A stretch of DNA of 64,000 nucleotides from assembly GCF_018326285.1 (NCBI RefSeq), contig NZ_AP023362.1, positions 4,340,001 through 4,404,000 of the forward strand. The letters run 5' to 3'. Each line of letters starts with the position of its first letter. Position 1 is the stretch's first letter. Position numbers and translations under genes: made by a program. Source of the stretch: Mycolicibacterium sp. TY81 (GTDB lineage Bacteria > Actinomycetota > Actinomycetes > Mycobacteriales > Mycobacteriaceae). The notes below the pieces were generated by a model. It was given only the letters and a program-made list of their open reading frames with translations. It made no database searches and was not told where the DNA came from. Shown here piece by piece: positions 9,131 to 18,373 of the stretch.

Positions 9131-9937
9131 ATGTCCCAGGAAACCGACAACCCAGAACCGGAAGTTACCGACGACTTACCGGTGAACCGCGAGGGCCTCG
9201 AACGGCACGGCATCAAGCTGTCCACGCCCATCGGTGAGATCGCCATCGCGATCTCGACGCCGCGCGGCGGTTTGGCGATTCCGAAGCGATTCGACCCGCT
9301 CGGCCTGGCCAACCGCGCCCTCGGCGTCGCGAAATTCGGTTTCAAGCTGGCCGCATGGGGTGGCGAGCAGATCGCGATCGCGACCAAGACCACCGTCGAA
9401 GCCATCGAGATGGCCCCCGAACGGACGCCGGCTCCCGCCCCGCAGAAGCAGCCCGCCAAGGAGTCCCTGCACGGCAAGCTCGGCGGCCTGCTGGACCGTG
9501 CCCTCGACCAGAGCACCGCCGACGGCAAGACCGAGCTCTACCACCGGCTGCTCGATCAGCTGGTTGCCGACGAGGCCCGCATCATCGGTGCGCTGTCCGA
9601 CAACGAGTCGTCGCCGCTGGTGAACATCTACCCGCGGAACCGCAGTGTCGCGACGCTGGAGAACGCATGCCTGATCGGCCGCACCGCCAATGTCGCGCTG
9701 CCGCTGATGGTGCCGCAGTACGTCAGCCACCTGCTGGCGCTCGGGCTGGTCGAGACCGTCCCCGAGGACCCAGACCTGAAGGCCGACTACGAGATTCTCA
9801 GCGCAGAATCGATGGTGTTGAAGGCCATCAAGGACGCCTCGCGGGGCCCCTTCCCGGCGCGCGTCGAGAAGCTTGCGTTGCGGCTCTCGGAGCTCGGCCG
9901 CGGGCTGTGGGAAGCCGCGATGCAGGACGAGTCGTAG
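9131..9937 (+). CDS. Abi-alpha-like (DUF4393) protein
   Basis: A 268-residue soluble protein. The C-terminal half (about 120-265: helical LLDQLVADEARIIGALS, NIYPRNRSVATLENACLIGRT, VPQYVSHLLALGLVETVPED) resembles the DUF4393/Abi-alpha family, some members of which are annotated as abortive-infection proteins. The N-terminal half is a charged linker plus amphipathic segments. ATG 9131 was chosen over the upstream start at 9080 because the longer form adds a low-complexity basic stretch. It opens the accessory segment between aspB and hsaB. A phage-defence role is only a family-level suggestion. Confidence 0.6.
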   Translation: MSQETDNPEPEVTDDLPVNREGLERHGIKLSTPIGEIAIAISTPRGGLAIPKRFDPLGLANRALGVAKFGFKLAAWGGEQIAIATKTTVEAIEMAPERTPAPAPQKQPAKESLHGKLGGLLDRALDQSTADGKTELYHRLLDQLVADEARIIGALSDNESSPLVNIYPRNRSVATLENACLIGRTANVALPLMVPQYVSHLLALGLVETVPEDPDLKADYEILSAESMVLKAIKDASRGPFPARVEKLALRLSELGRGLWEAAMQDES

Positions 9938-9998
9938 TCGACATTTTCGTGCGCGACGGCCAGCCTAAAACCATTCATGGCTGCCGCTGCGCGGTCAA

Positions 9999-10310
9999 TT
10001 ACTTGAGATCGACGCCGTAATTGCGACAGAAGTCACGTCGCTCGGCGGGCGATCCGCCCCCCAACGCGGCGAACGGATCGCCGTTGTTGGCGCGTTCACA
10101 TTGAAGCCGGTAGTACTGCTCCCTTTCGTTACTTCTCTGGTGAGCCGCCGCCATCTCGAATCCGAACCAAATCACAGCAATCAAAGCAATGGCAACGACA
10201 ACACCCCGTTTCACGTGGGACGGGATTTTCGCTAGGGACGTCCAAACGATTCGAACCGGAATTGGCTCTGGCGAGGGCTCGCCGCTTGGCTTCTGCGTGG
10301 AATCGGACAA
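9999..10310 (-). CDS. Small single-span membrane protein
   Basis: A 103-residue protein with a proline-rich N-terminus, one membrane helix (about residues 34-52, GVVVAIALIAVIWFGFEMA) and an outer domain with two cysteines (…LQCERANNG…RRDFCRNYGVDLK) that could form a disulfide. The start is TTG 10310 behind AGGGGGA. No family recognised. It is isolated between the Abi-alpha-like gene and the IS1182-type element. Confidence 0.55.
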   Translation of the reverse strand: MSDSTQKPSGEPSPEPIPVRIVWTSLAKIPSHVKRGVVVAIALIAVIWFGFEMAAAHQRSNEREQYYRLQCERANNGDPFAALGGGSPAERRDFCRNYGVDLK

Positions 10311-10562
10311 TCTTCCCCCTTAGTGATCCAACTGCGATCGTTCGGCATAGCCTGCCACCTCGATGAAGCCCGGTAAAGCCACTAACAAACTCCTGCGCGA
10401 TCGTTGAGGCGAGGATCCAGGAACCCACCAGGGCACGTACAAGGACACCAACGGCCAACTGTGTCATTACTTTCCAAGAGGCACCGGACTACCCGTGCAT
10501 GAGTCGGGTATCTGCGAAACGTCGCTGACGGACTCGCCGACCACTCCCTCGATACCTTGGCA

Positions 10563-12271
10563 GCTAGGAGCGTGGGTCAGTAACACGCCGGGCGGGGTGT
10601 TGGTGCGAGCTGCCGGTATACGGGATCCTTAGGTGTGCGTGATGATCTCGGTGATGGCGGGTTGTTCGAGGTAGACCCCGGGCAGCGGGTGGATTCACAT
10701 TCTGTGGCGCCGAAGGCGCCGGTGGACAAGACGTTTCGCCCGTTCGCGCCGGAGCAGGGCCTGTTGTTGCCGCCGTCGCTCGATGACTGGCTGCCCGCTG
10801 AGCATCTGGCCCGGTTCATCGCCGAGTTGGTCGATGAGCATCTGGACTTGTCCCGGATCCATGCCGCCTATACCGAGGTCCGGGGTGGGCCACCGTACGA
10901 TCCGCGGCTGCTGGTGCGGATTCTGCTGTACGGGTACACGACCGGGGTGCGTTCCTCGCGCAAGCTGGAAGCCGCCTGTGTTGACGTGGTCGCGTTTCGG
11001 TGGCTGGCCTCTGGTAGCGCCCCCGATTACCGGGCGATCGCCCGGTTCCGTAAACGCCACCTGTCCGCCCTGGGACATGTGTTCGTGCAGGCGTTGGCGT
11101 TGTGTCAGGCCGCGGGCATGGTGTCCCTGGGCCGGGTCGCCCTTGATGGCACGAAGGTGCGGGCCAACGCCTCCAAACGCAAAGCGATGAGTTATGCCCG
11201 GATGACCGAGAAAGAGAAAGTCCTGGCCGCCGAGGTGTCAGCGCTGCTATTGGAAGCTGAACGGATCGACAAGGCCGAAGACCAGCAGTTCGGTAAGGAC
11301 CGCCGTGGTGATGAGCTCCCGGCCGAGTTGGCCCGCCGCGAGACCCGGCTGGTGAAGATTCGCCAGGCCAAAGCCGCCCTGGAGCACGAAGCCGCCGAGG
11401 CGGCCCGCGCCGACGCTGAACGCAAAGCCCGTGAACGCGACGATGATGACGACACCACCACCAGTGCGGGAGCGGCCGCCGCCGCAGCAGCCACACCGAA
11501 ACCCAAGGCGCAGCGCAACTTCACCGATCCGGATTCCAAGATCATGCTCACCGCCGATGGGGCGTTTCACCAGTGCTACAACGCCGCGGCTGTGGTCGAT
11601 GCCGATCATCAGGTGATCGTGGCCACCGCAGTGGGCACCAACGCCGCCGATGTGGGCACCCTGTTGCCGATGACCCGGCAAGCGGCGGCCAACACCGGCC
11701 GGGTTCCCGCCCAGGTGCTCGCTGATGCCGGCTACAGCAGCGCCGCCAACTGTGAGGCCGCCGCCGCATACACCGCTACGTATGGGACCGAGTTCTTCAT
11801 TGCCCCCGGCCGCCGGCGCCGTGATGACCCGGCCCCGGTGGCCCCACGCGGACGCATCCCGGCCGATGCCACCACCAAGCAACGGATGGCCCGCAAGCTC
11901 ACCACCAAACGTGGCCAGCAGGTTTATGCCCGCCGTAAAGCCATCGTGGAACCGGTGTTCGGTCAGATGTCGACGCTGCAGAACGCCAAACATCTTCTGC
12001 TGCGCGGCCTTGAGCAGGCCCGCGGCGAATGGCTATTGCTCGCGGCGTGCCACAACATACGAAAACTGCACGGCCACATCGGACTTACCGGCCTCTCGGC
12101 CCTACCCGCCTATTGAGGCCCCGTCGGCAGGGCACCGGGCGCACTGGGCGCTCACCACACGCGATCGCGCATCGAACGTGCAACCAGATCACCTCAGAGC
12201 CACGGACTGCGATCTGTACGCACCTTCGACGACCTCACCCCACCAACGGCTTACCGACCCAAGCTCCTAGC
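10563..12271. mobile_element. IS1182-family insertion sequence, complete
   Basis: Ends defined by imperfect terminal inverted repeats of about 21 bp: 10563-10583 (GCTAGGAGCGTGGGTCAGTAA) reads at the other end, 12251-12271, as GCTAGGAGCTTGGGTCGGTAA on the minus strand. The palindrome CTAG just inside each end may be part of the repeat or a 4-bp target duplication. The transposase fills the element. The right end stops 5 bp before the stop codon of the MFS gene, so insertion there just spared, or replaced, that gene's 3' flank. Confidence 0.8.
10635..12116 (+). CDS. IS1182-family transposase
   Basis: A 493-residue DDE transposase. Around residue 35 it reads FRPFAPEQGLLLPPSLDDWLP, then HLARFIAELVDEHLDL, the usual IS1182 opening; the first catalytic Asp lies in RVALDGTKVRANAS, the second in VLADAGYSSAANC and the Glu in AIVEPVFGQMSTLQ. 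An Ala/Asp/Thr-rich linker splits the catalytic domain, as often seen. No stop or frameshift, so the element may be active. The true start may be downstream of GTG 10635, which adds a poorly conserved N-terminus. Confidence 0.88.
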   Translation: MRDDLGDGGLFEVDPGQRVDSHSVAPKAPVDKTFRPFAPEQGLLLPPSLDDWLPAEHLARFIAELVDEHLDLSRIHAAYTEVRGGPPYDPRLLVRILLYGYTTGVRSSRKLEAACVDVVAFRWLASGSAPDYRAIARFRKRHLSALGHVFVQALALCQAAGMVSLGRVALDGTKVRANASKRKAMSYARMTEKEKVLAAEVSALLLEAERIDKAEDQQFGKDRRGDELPAELARRETRLVKIRQAKAALEHEAAEAARADAERKARERDDDDDTTTSAGAAAAAAATPKPKAQRNFTDPDSKIMLTADGAFHQCYNAAAVVDADHQVIVATAVGTNAADVGTLLPMTRQAAANTGRVPAQVLADAGYSSAANCEAAAAYTATYGTEFFIAPGRRRRDDPAPVAPRGRIPADATTKQRMARKLTTKRGQQVYARRKAIVEPVFGQMSTLQNAKHLLLRGLEQARGEWLLLAACHNIRKLHGHIGLTGLSALPAY

Positions 12272-12276
12272 GGACG

Positions 12277-13668
12277 TTACTGTTCCCAGGGCGGCCAATT
12301 GAATCGGATACCCAGTCGCGTGACGGTCGATCGCGACGATGGCGCAACCACACGTTCTCTGTCGGCACGGTCGACCTCAGCCAGGTCGATCCCCTTGGTC
12401 TCGTGCGCGAACGCCAACGCCACCAGCGTCACCACGCAGGCCCCGGCCAGGTAGATCGCGATGGGCACCGACGAGTGGAAATCCTTCAGCAGCCGCACCG
12501 CGATGATCGGCGCGAGTGAACCCGCGAAGATCGCCGTCACCTGATAGCCAAGGGACACACCGGAATACCGCATCCGGGTCGGGAACATCTCGGACATCAA
12601 CGCCGGCTGCGGCGCATACATGAAGGCGTGCGCCACCAGGCCGGCGGTGATCGCGCTCATGATGACGAAGTAGTGCTTGCTGTCCATCATCGGGAACGCG
12701 ACGAAACCCCAGGCCGCGGTGAGCAGCGTCCCGACCAGGTACACGGGCCGGCGCCCGACGCGGTCAGAGAGCTTGCCCACCAACGGAATTGCCACCAGGT
12801 GCACGGCATGCGCCACCAGCAGATACCACAGGATCGACGTAGTGCTCACGCCCGCATGAACTTTCAGATACGTGATCGAGAACGTGACCACCAGGTAGTA
12901 CATGATGTTCTCGGCGAACCGCAGGCCCATGGCGGTCAGCACCTTGCCCGGGTAGTACCGGAGCACCTCGATGACGCTCAGTGACGACGCCTTGACGCGC
13001 TCGACTTCCTGTTGTGCCGCAACGAATATCGGCGCATCGGTCACCTTGGTGCGGATGTAGTAGCCGACCAGCACCACCACCGCCGACAGCCAGAACGCCA
13101 CCCGCCAGCCCCAGGACAGGAACTCCGACTCCGGCAGCGTCCCCGTCAGCGTGAGCAGTACGACCGTCGCCAGGATGTTGCCGACCGGCACCCCGGCCTG
13201 CGGCCAACTAGACCAGAATCCCCGGCTCTGCGCCGGGCTGTGCTCGGCGACCAGCAGCACCGCGCCGCCCCACTCCCCGCCGACCGCGAAGCCCTGGATG
13301 AACCGCAGCACCACCAGCAGGCCCGGCGCCCAGTAGCCGATCTGCCCGAAGGTCGGCAGGCAGCCCATCAGGAAGGTGGCCGAACCGACCAGCAGCAGCG
13401 AGAACTGCAGCAGTGTCTTGCGGCCGAACTTGTCGCCGAAGTGACCGAACACCACGCCGCCGAGCGGGCGCGCGACGAAGCCCACCGCGTAGGTGACGAA
13501 GGCCGCGAAGATGGCGTCGAGATCGCTACCGCTCTGCCCGAAGAACACCTTGCTGAACACCAGCGTGGCAGCCGTGCCGTACAGGAAGAACTCGTACCAC
13601 TCCACGACCGTGCCGGCCATGGAGGCCAGGACCACGCGACGCAATCCGGCGTAGGACGGCATGCTCAT
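12277..13668 (-). CDS. MFS transporter, metabolite:H+ symporter type
   Basis: A 463-residue, 12-helix transporter of the metabolite:H+ symporter subfamily (relatives: ShiA, ProP, KgtP). Signatures: GTVVEWYEFFLYGTAA at the N-terminus, RPLGGVVFGHFGDKFGRK in the loop between helices 2 and 3, IQGFAVGGEWGGAVLLVAEH in helix 4, GKLSDRVGRRP in the middle and AHETKGIDL at the end. The substrate is probably an organic acid or a zwitterion; sequence cannot decide. Its stop codon lies 5 bp from the IS1182 element. The location next to hsaB hints at an acid import role, but this is weak. Confidence 0.85.
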   Translation of the reverse strand: MSMPSYAGLRRVVLASMAGTVVEWYEFFLYGTAATLVFSKVFFGQSGSDLDAIFAAFVTYAVGFVARPLGGVVFGHFGDKFGRKTLLQFSLLLVGSATFLMGCLPTFGQIGYWAPGLLVVLRFIQGFAVGGEWGGAVLLVAEHSPAQSRGFWSSWPQAGVPVGNILATVVLLTLTGTLPESEFLSWGWRVAFWLSAVVVLVGYYIRTKVTDAPIFVAAQQEVERVKASSLSVIEVLRYYPGKVLTAMGLRFAENIMYYLVVTFSITYLKVHAGVSTTSILWYLLVAHAVHLVAIPLVGKLSDRVGRRPVYLVGTLLTAAWGFVAFPMMDSKHYFVIMSAITAGLVAHAFMYAPQPALMSEMFPTRMRYSGVSLGYQVTAIFAGSLAPIIAVRLLKDFHSSVPIAIYLAGACVVTLVALAFAHETKGIDLAEVDRADRERVVAPSSRSTVTRLGIRFNWPPWEQ

Positions 13669-13738
13669 AGCGCTGAGTATCAGTCATCCCGACTGCGGCG
13701 CCGCACAGACAGACCGATTTGCGTCCACCCAATATTGG

Positions 13739-13770
13739 CGCATCATGATGCGGCTCAGTGATGTTATGAT
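13739..13770 (+). promoter_or_regulatory. vapBC promoter with palindromic operator
   Basis: CGCATCATGATGCG (13739-13752) is a perfect palindrome and fits an operator for the VapBC complex. A -10 box TATGAT (13765-13770) ends 5 bp before the vapB ATG at 13776, and no ribosome site is present, so the transcript is probably leaderless, beginning at the ATG. Confidence 0.6.
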
Positions 13771-13775
13771 GATGC

Positions 13776-14024
13776 ATGCGCACCACCGTCAACATCGACG
13801 ATCACCTACTGGAAGAGGCCAAGGTGCTCGCGGCCAGGACATCCCGAAGCCTGGGCTCGGTGGTCGAGGACGGACTTCGGGCATTGCTGCACCGAAACAA
13901 CCCCGGCACGAGCGTCGGCACATTCGTGCTTCCAACCCATGGGATCGGCGGCCTTGCCCCCGGGGTCGATCTGGAAGACAAAGACGCCCTCGCCGAACTG
14001 ACCGGCGACAATGCTCCTCGTTGA
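13776..14024 (+). CDS. vapB: VapB-type antitoxin
   Basis: An 82-residue antitoxin with an N-terminal ribbon-helix-helix DNA-binding domain (MRTTVNIDDHLLEEAKVLAA, followed by RSLGSVVEDGLRALL) and a C-terminal tail that should bind the toxin. It overlaps vapC by 14 bp, the usual coupled layout. It probably represses its own promoter at 13739-13770 together with VapC. It lies in the segment between aspB and hsaB where nat is found in M. tuberculosis. Confidence 0.85.
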   Translation: MRTTVNIDDHLLEEAKVLAARTSRSLGSVVEDGLRALLHRNNPGTSVGTFVLPTHGIGGLAPGVDLEDKDALAELTGDNAPR

Positions 14025-14439
14025 CGTCAACATCTGGGTCTATGCCATCCGCAGCGACAGTGCCCAGCACGGCACCTATCGAGAATGGGTCGAAGAAGCG
14101 CTCACCGGCTCCGAACCAGTAGGCGTCAGCGAATTGGTGCTTTCCGGCGTCATGCGACTGATCACCAACCACCGGATTTTCTCGCAACCAAGCTCGACGG
14201 CAGAAGCTCTCGACGCATGCCGCGCGATCCGCTCAGCACCGTCGGCGATATCGCTACGGCCCGGACCCCGTCATTGGTCAATATTCGAAAAACTGTGCAC
14301 GACCGTCGGCGCCAAGGCCAATGTCGTCCCGGATGCCTACCACGCGGCGCTCGCGATCGAACACGGCGCCACATGGGTCACCACGGACCGGGCCTTCGCC
14401 CGCTTTCCAGGTCTGAAGTGGCGCCTACCTTTTGAGTGA
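14011..14439 (+). CDS. vapC: VapC-type PIN-domain toxin
   Basis: A 142-residue PIN-domain ribonuclease toxin. The Mg-binding acids are visible: Asp5 in LLVDVNIWVYA, Glu41 in VSELVLSGVMRL, an Asp near 106 in NVVPDAYHAALA and an Asp near 126 in WVTTDRAFARFPGL. The frame is intact. ATG 14011 lies within the vapB 3' end. Such toxins cut specific tRNAs or rRNA; the target here is not predictable. The stop is 2 bp from the converging hsaB stop. Confidence 0.87.
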   Translation: MLLVDVNIWVYAIRSDSAQHGTYREWVEEALTGSEPVGVSELVLSGVMRLITNHRIFSQPSSTAEALDACRAIRSAPSAISLRPGPRHWSIFEKLCTTVGAKANVVPDAYHAALAIEHGATWVTTDRAFARFPGLKWRLPFE

Positions 14440-14441
14440 CG

Positions 14442-15011
14442 CTACAGCCAGGTGTCCTCGGTTGTCGTGGTCAAGAACGCTTCCAAATCGTCGCGCCAAT
14501 GCGCCGGGGTGTTCTTGTCGGGCTCGATGCCGGTGTACTCGCCGCGGTAGAACAGCAGCGGACGCGGCTTGATGGCCTGCGGTTCCGACATCGACTGCAC
14601 TGCGCCGAACACCACGAAGTGGTCGCCGCCGTCGTGCACCGAGTGCACCGTGCAGTCGATGTGCGCGAGCGTGCCGTCGAGCACCGGGGAGCCCAATCCC
14701 GAAGGGCTCCAATCGATACCGGCGAATTTGTCCTCGGCCTTCGAGCCGAACTGCGCCGAGACGTGCTGCTGGTTCTCGTGCAGCATGTTGACGCAGAACT
14801 TGCCGCTCGCCTCGATGGCCTTCCAGGCCCGCGAGTGCTTCGTCGGGCAGAACAGGACCAGCGGCGGGTCCAGCGACAGCGCGGCGAACGACTGGCAGGC
14901 GAAACCGACCGGCACACCGTCATTCACGGTGGTGATGACGGTGATACCGGTACAGAACTGCCCGAGCACATTGCGGAATGTGCGGGGGTCGATCTGCGGG
15001 GTCTGGGTCAT
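14442..15011 (-). CDS. hsaB: HsaB, flavin reductase of 3-HSA hydroxylase
   Basis: A 189-residue flavin reductase matching Rv3567c. It supplies reduced flavin to the oxygenase HsaA, which hydroxylates 3-HSA in steroid A/B-ring breakdown. The fold signature VLGQFCTGITVITTVNDGVPVG at the N-terminus, SLDPPLVLFCP and GDHFVVFGAV are intact. ATG 15011 gives the family length. Last gene of the leftward hsaA-hsaC-hsaB operon, 11 bp after hsaC. Confidence 0.92.
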   Translation of the reverse strand: MTQTPQIDPRTFRNVLGQFCTGITVITTVNDGVPVGFACQSFAALSLDPPLVLFCPTKHSRAWKAIEASGKFCVNMLHENQQHVSAQFGSKAEDKFAGIDWSPSGLGSPVLDGTLAHIDCTVHSVHDGGDHFVVFGAVQSMSEPQAIKPRPLLFYRGEYTGIEPDKNTPAHWRDDLEAFLTTTTEDTWL

Positions 15012-15022
15012 GCCGGGCGAGC

Positions 15023-15940
<918 letters not shown>

Positions 15941-17131
15941 TTAGACCATGGTGTCTGCGGGTGGCAGACCGAATTCGTTGTTGCCGAAGATCAGGTAGGC
16001 GCGCTCGGGCTCGTTGGCGGCGTGCACACGACCGGCGTGGGCGTCACGCCAGAAGCGCTGCAGCGGCGTGCCGTTGGCCAGGGCGGTGGCGCCGGCGGCC
16101 TCGAAGAGGCGGTCGACGGACGCGATGGCGCGACCGGTGGCGCGCACCTGGTCACGACGGGCGCGGGCACGCAGCTCGAACGGGATCTCCTTGCCGGCGA
16201 CCAGCAGGGCGTACTCGTCCGCGACGTTGCCGATCAGCTGACGCCAGGCGGCGTCGATGTCGCTGGCGGCCTCGGCGATGCGGACCTTGGCGAACGGGTC
16301 GTCCTTCGACTTCTCACCGGCGAACGCGGCACGGACACGCTTGCCCTGGTGCTCGACGTGCGCCTCGTAGGCGCCGTAGGCCATACCGACGATCGGGGCC
16401 GAGATGGTGGTGGGGTGCACGGTGCCCCACGGCATCTTGTAGACCGGGGCGGTGTTGGTCAGGAAGCCGCCCGCGGTGCCGTCGTTCATCGACTTGTACG
16501 ACAGGAACCGGTGGCGGGGCACGAACACGTCCTTGACGACGACCGTGTTGCTGCCGGTGCCGCGCAGGCCGACCACGTTCCACACGTCGTCGATGGTGTA
16601 CTCGGTGCGCGGGATCAGGAAGCTGCCGAAGTCGACCGGGCGGCCGTCCTTGATCACGGGCCCACCGAGGAACGCCCAGGTGGCGTGCTCGGAACCGGAG
16701 GACCAGTTCCAGGCGCCGTTGACGATGTAGCCGTCGCCGGTCTCGGTCACCACGCCCGCGCCCATCGGGGCGTAGGACGAGGAGATGCGGACGGTCGAGT
16801 CCTCGCCCCAGACGTCTTCTTGGGCCTGCTGATCGAACAGCGCCAAGTGCCAGTTGTGCACGCCGATGATCGACGCGACCCAGCCGGTCGAACCGCAGGC
16901 GCTGGCGATGCGGCGGACCGCCTCGTAGAACACGGTGGGGTCGGCCTGGAGGCCGTCCCACTGGGCGGGCTGCAGCAGTTTGAAGAAGCCGATCTCGTTC
17001 AGACTGTCGATAGACTCCTGCGGCACCTGGCGCAGGTCCTCGGTCAGCTGTGCGCGTTCGCGCAGCACCGGCAGCAGGTCGTCGATGCCGGCCAGCACGG
17101 CCTGCACGTCGAGTTGTTCAATTGACGTCAC
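15941..17131 (-). CDS. hsaA: HsaA, 3-HSA hydroxylase oxygenase
   Basis: A 396-residue flavin-dependent monooxygenase with acyl-CoA-dehydrogenase fold, matching Rv3570c. It hydroxylates 3-HSA with reduced flavin from HsaB. Recognisable blocks are RRIASACGSTGWVASIIGVH, NGAWNWSSGSEHATW and GLRGTGSNTVVVKDVFVP. First gene of the hsa operon, with a KstR-type box about 40 bp upstream and kshB divergent on the other side. Confidence 0.93.
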   Translation of the reverse strand: MTSIEQLDVQAVLAGIDDLLPVLRERAQLTEDLRQVPQESIDSLNEIGFFKLLQPAQWDGLQADPTVFYEAVRRIASACGSTGWVASIIGVHNWHLALFDQQAQEDVWGEDSTVRISSSYAPMGAGVVTETGDGYIVNGAWNWSSGSEHATWAFLGGPVIKDGRPVDFGSFLIPRTEYTIDDVWNVVGLRGTGSNTVVVKDVFVPRHRFLSYKSMNDGTAGGFLTNTAPVYKMPWGTVHPTTISAPIVGMAYGAYEAHVEHQGKRVRAAFAGEKSKDDPFAKVRIAEAASDIDAAWRQLIGNVADEYALLVAGKEIPFELRARARRDQVRATGRAIASVDRLFEAAGATALANGTPLQRFWRDAHAGRVHAANEPERAYLIFGNNEFGLPPADTMV

Positions 17132-17169
17132 GGATTGCCTCCCGGGGAGTGGTCGTCTAGACAGAAGAT

Positions 17170-17183
17170 TAGAACACGTTACG
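17170..17183. promoter_or_regulatory. KstR-type operator, hsaA side
   Basis: TAGAACACGTTACG fits the KstR consensus TnnAACnnGTTnnA except the last base. It lies 39 bp upstream of hsaA and likely controls the hsa operon. Confidence 0.65.
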
Positions 17184-17237
17184 ATTTGTGTCGAGCATGG
17201 CGGTACTACAGCAGGTAGACCCGCATAACTGCACTTT

Positions 17238-17251
17238 TGTAACCTGTTCTA
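17238..17251. promoter_or_regulatory. KstR-type operator, kshB side
   Basis: TGTAACCTGTTCTA fits TnnAACnnGTTnnA at all fixed positions. It is 35 bp upstream of ATG 17287 of kshB; a longer kshB frame starting at 17188 would contain this site, which argues for the internal start. Confidence 0.75.
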
Positions 17252-17286
17252 GTTACTGGCCGCCAGGCCGGTTCGAACGAAGGGTG

Positions 17287-18357
17287 ATGGTTGTGGACGA
17301 GCCGCTGGGCAGCCACGTACTGGAACTTGTGGTGGCCGATGTCGTCGCCGAGACCAACGACGCCCGCGTGTTGGTGTTCAAGGCGCCTGACGGCCCCAAT
17401 GACGCTGCCATCCCTCCCGAACGCCTCAAATACTCCCCTGGTCAGTTCCTGACCCTGCGCGTCCCGAGCACCCGTACCGGATCGGTCGCCCGCTGCTACT
17501 CGCTGTGCAGCTCGCCGCACGCCGATGAGGCGCTCACCGTCGCGGTCAAGCGCACCGCGGACGGCTACGCGTCGAACTGGCTGTGCGACAACGCGCATGT
17601 CGGCATGCGGATGCACGTCCTGGCACCGTCCGGCACGTTCGTCCCCAAGAACCTCGACACCGACTTCCTGCTGCTGGCCGGCGGTAGCGGCATCACCCCG
17701 ATGCTGTCGATCCTCAAGTCCGCGCTGTCGGAGGGCACAGGCAAGGTGACGCTGTTCTACGCCAACCGCGACGAGAAGTCGGTGATCTTCGGGAAGGCGC
17801 TGCGCGAACTGACGTCGCTGTACCCCGACCGGCTGTCCATCGTGCACTGGCTGGAGTCGGTGCAGGGCCTGCCCAACCCGACCATCCTGGCCACGCAACT
17901 GGCGCCGTACACCACGCGCGAGACCTTCATCTGTGGCCCGGCCCCCTTCATGGCCGCCGCCGAAGAGGCGCTGCTCAAGTCCGGCGCCGACAGGAACAAT
18001 GTCCACCTCGAGGTGTTCCAGTCACTGGACTCCGACCCGTTCGCCGCTGTCGTGCTCGCCGAAGATGACAGCGATGAGGGCCCGGCCACCGCAATCGTCA
18101 CGCTCGACGGCGAGACGCACGAGTTGCAGTGGCCGCGCAAGGCCGTGCTGCTCGATGTGCTGCTCGACAAGGGACTGGACGCACCGTTCTCCTGCCGCGA
18201 GGGGCACTGCGGGGCATGTGCGGTGCTCATGAAGAAGGGCGACGTCGACATGGCGATCAACGACGTGCTGGAGCCGTCCGACCTCGAAGAGGGCCTCATC
18301 CTCGGTTGCCAGGCGGTGCCCAAGACGGATTCCGTCGAAGTCACCTACGACGAGTAG
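17287..18357 (+). CDS. kshB: KshB, reductase of 3-ketosteroid 9-alpha-hydroxylase
   Basis: A 356-residue reductase matching Rv3571. It passes electrons from NAD(P)H to the Rieske oxygenase KshA. Order: FAD domain (ARCYSLCSSPH near residue 80), NAD domain (LLLAGGSGITPMLSIL, FICGPAPFM) and a C-terminal plant-type [2Fe-2S] domain with CREGHCGACAVLM and a fourth Cys in LGCQA. The frame is open from 17188, but ATG 17287 gives the family length and leaves the KstR box upstream. The kshA gene is not in this window. Confidence 0.92.
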   Translation: MVVDEPLGSHVLELVVADVVAETNDARVLVFKAPDGPNDAAIPPERLKYSPGQFLTLRVPSTRTGSVARCYSLCSSPHADEALTVAVKRTADGYASNWLCDNAHVGMRMHVLAPSGTFVPKNLDTDFLLLAGGSGITPMLSILKSALSEGTGKVTLFYANRDEKSVIFGKALRELTSLYPDRLSIVHWLESVQGLPNPTILATQLAPYTTRETFICGPAPFMAAAEEALLKSGADRNNVHLEVFQSLDSDPFAAVVLAEDDSDEGPATAIVTLDGETHELQWPRKAVLLDVLLDKGLDAPFSCREGHCGACAVLMKKGDVDMAINDVLEPSDLEEGLILGCQAVPKTDSVEVTYDE

Positions 18358-18373
18358 CGAACGGATTACTTTC

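Noticed and set aside
10129-10467. Minus-strand frame overlapping the small membrane protein at 9999
   Set aside because: Overlaps in another frame, has no ribosome site I can see, and its second half is the shadow of the accepted gene; the hydrophobic start alone is not enough.
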